From CAZMMV01 sp964567475 (lineage in GTDB: Bacteria; Bacillota; Clostridia; Tissierellales; Tissierellaceae): a stretch of 7,239 nt of DNA. Below, in pieces: positions 6,446-7,239 of the stretch (positions are counted from its first letter, which is position 1; each line of letters begins with the position of its first letter). Where the stretch lies: NCBI GenBank assembly GCA_964567475.1, contig CAZMMV010000079.1, positions 1 through 7,239 on the forward strand. Reading direction: 5' to 3'. A program made the translations under genes and the position numbers. The notes under the pieces are model-generated. The model saw only the letters and a program-made list of their open reading frames with translations. It did not search any database and was not told where the DNA came from.

Positions 6446-6475
6446 ATAATGCTAGACAAATTTGTCTAGCATTAT
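6446..6475 (-). terminator. Perfect 30-bp palindrome, probable terminator of the rubrerythrin gene
   Basis: Arms ATAATGCTAGACAAA and TTTGTCTAGCATTAT are exact reverse complements, forming a stem of about 13 pairs with an AATT loop. It begins seven bases past the rubrerythrin stop, the usual place for an intrinsic terminator. The following minus-strand bases are GTTTATAAAAG, a poor U-tract, so termination may be weak or the stem may mainly protect the mRNA 3' end. No gene converges from the other side. Confidence 0.65.
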
Positions 6476-6482
6476 CTTTTAA

Positions 6483-7028
6483 CTAATATTCTATAAATAA
6501 TTCTTTTTTTGCATTACAAAGTGGACATCTATCTTCTTCGCCAGTTAAAGTGATAAAACCACATACTGGACATAAGTCTACTTTCTTTGCCTCTAAGTCT
6601 TTTCCACCATCTACAGCTTCTTTAGCCTTAGTAAATAAATCAGCATGAACTTTCTCTGCTTCAATAGCAAATTTCATAGCTGAAATAGCTGCTTTTTCTT
6701 TTTGCATTTCTGCAACTGCTATATAAGCTGGATACATTTGATTTACTTCATGTAATTCTCCATTTATAGCTCCTTGTAAGTTTTCTGAAGTAGTTCCAAG
6801 TCCAAAACCTGCTCCTGAAGCTACTAAGAAATCACCTGATTGATCTTTTAATGCTTTAAAATGAAGAGTAGCGTGAACTTCCTCTGCATCTGATGTTGCC
6901 ATAAATAATCTAGCTACTGTTGGAAAACCATCACCCTTTGCCTTATCTGCCCATATTCTGTATCTCATATGTGCTTGACTTTCTCCACCAAAAGCTGATC
7001 TTAAATTTTCTGCTGTCATTGCGTTCAT
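6483..7028 (-). CDS. rbr: Rubrerythrin (ferritin-like diiron domain plus C-terminal rubredoxin)
   Basis: Cytoplasmic peroxide-reducing enzyme of anaerobes: the diiron centre reduces hydrogen peroxide using electrons passed through its rubredoxin iron site. From ATG 7028 it has 181 residues. The diiron ligands are all visible: E16 in GESQAHMRY, E49 and H52 in AEEVHA, E91 and E94 in GELHEV, and E125 and H128 in AEKVHAD. The rubredoxin tail has CPVC (153-156) and CPLC (168-171), with Asn instead of the common Gly after the last cysteine. AAGGGGG (7038-7044) is nine bases before ATG 7028. The frame opens earlier at an ATG at 7064, but that extension (QLQLNLRGNII) is unlike the family and contains the ribosome site; a second ATG three codons inside is also possible. 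It is likely monocistronic, with its own promoter and terminator and no obvious functional tie to the genes below. Confidence 0.96.
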   Translation of the reverse strand: MNAMTAENLRSAFGGESQAHMRYRIWADKAKGDGFPTVARLFMATSDAEEVHATLHFKALKDQSGDFLVASGAGFGLGTTSENLQGAINGELHEVNQMYPAYIAVAEMQKEKAAISAMKFAIEAEKVHADLFTKAKEAVDGGKDLEAKKVDLCPVCGFITLTGEEDRCPLCNAKKELFIEY

Positions 7029-7075
7029 TATAATATTCCCCCTTAAATTTAATTGTAATTGCATCTTACACTAAC

Positions 7076-7103
7076 AATATATTCCCCTTTTTTATAATTT
7101 CAA
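7076..7103 (-). promoter_or_regulatory. Candidate promoter for rubrerythrin
   Basis: TTGAAA (7098-7103) and TATATT (7076-7081) on the minus strand, 16 bases apart, would start transcription near 7069 and leave a leader of about 40 bases. I looked for a PerR-type box and found no convincing match beside it. Confidence 0.35.
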
Positions 7104-7175
7104 TCAATTATATATAGATGGAATATACTATTTATCTAACACTTTTTAATTGATACTTTTTATATTTTAAAAATA

Positions 7176-7200
7176 TATTATCTAGATTATTAAGATAATA
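7176..7200. repeat. 8-9-8 AT-rich inverted repeat upstream of rubrerythrin
   Basis: TATTATCT (7176-7183) and AGATAATA (7193-7200) are exact reverse complements around nine bases. On the minus strand the repeat is followed by a run of T, so it could be a weak terminator for a gene beyond the window edge, or an operator about 75 bases above the candidate promoter. The rest of 7104-7239 is AT-rich and non-coding as far as I can see. Confidence 0.35.
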
Positions 7201-7239
7201 CATTTTAATTCCAAAAGTGGAAATCAAAATCATTAATTG

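Noticed and set aside
7029..7239. Riboswitch, PerR/Fur box or small RNA upstream of rubrerythrin
   Set aside because: No GC-bearing helices, no conserved riboswitch core and no convincing 7-1-7 type box; only short AT-rich inverted repeats are visible.
1..7239. Mobile element, CRISPR array or defence system
   Set aside because: No transposase, integrase, regularly spaced repeat array or nuclease/helicase gene is seen; all genes are co-oriented housekeeping or metabolic families with uniform AT-rich composition.

Overview
The window looks like a piece of a low-GC, strictly anaerobic Firmicute chromosome, most likely from Clostridia or Tissierellia. The evidence is the strong AT bias, purine-rich Shine-Dalgarno sites, frequent TTG/GTG starts, butyrate-forming genes and a rubrerythrin. 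I cannot name the genus. Every supported gene is on the minus strand, so transcription runs from high to low coordinates, and the window is almost entirely coding.

In order of transcription: (i) an AT-rich leader (7029-7239) with a candidate promoter precedes rubrerythrin (6483-7028), which ends at a perfect 30-bp palindrome that is probably its terminator (6446-6475). (ii) A short spacer carrying three TTATAAAA-type repeats leads into a PrsW-family membrane protease (5619-6323) and then a membrane-anchored CapA-type metallophosphatase (4324-5523). (iii) A 79-90 bp gap with a promoter-like sequence precedes the diadenylate cyclase cdaA (3402-4235) and its regulator cdaR/ybbR (2186-3421), which overlap. 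(iv) Directly after cdaR come a butyrate kinase (1084-2175), a phosphate butyryltransferase (171-1091) and the start of a second butyrate kinase that runs off the window (1-178). The last three are linked by two matching 8-nt stop/start overlaps.

Two themes emerge. CdaA and CdaR make and control the essential second messenger c-di-AMP, which governs potassium, osmolyte and cell-wall homeostasis; PrsW and CapA also act at the membrane or envelope. Ptb plus Buk convert butyryl-CoA (or a branched acyl-CoA) to the free acid via acyl-phosphate with ATP synthesis. In many Firmicutes cdaA-cdaR is followed by glmM. Here the kinase/transferase genes occupy that place, an arrangement I recall, without having checked, from relatives of Clostridioides difficile. 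The second kinase gene around a single ptb is the most notable layout feature. I find no sign of a mobile element, CRISPR array, phage gene or clearly new system; the families are known ones, and the interest lies in their arrangement, their start codons and a few small repeats.
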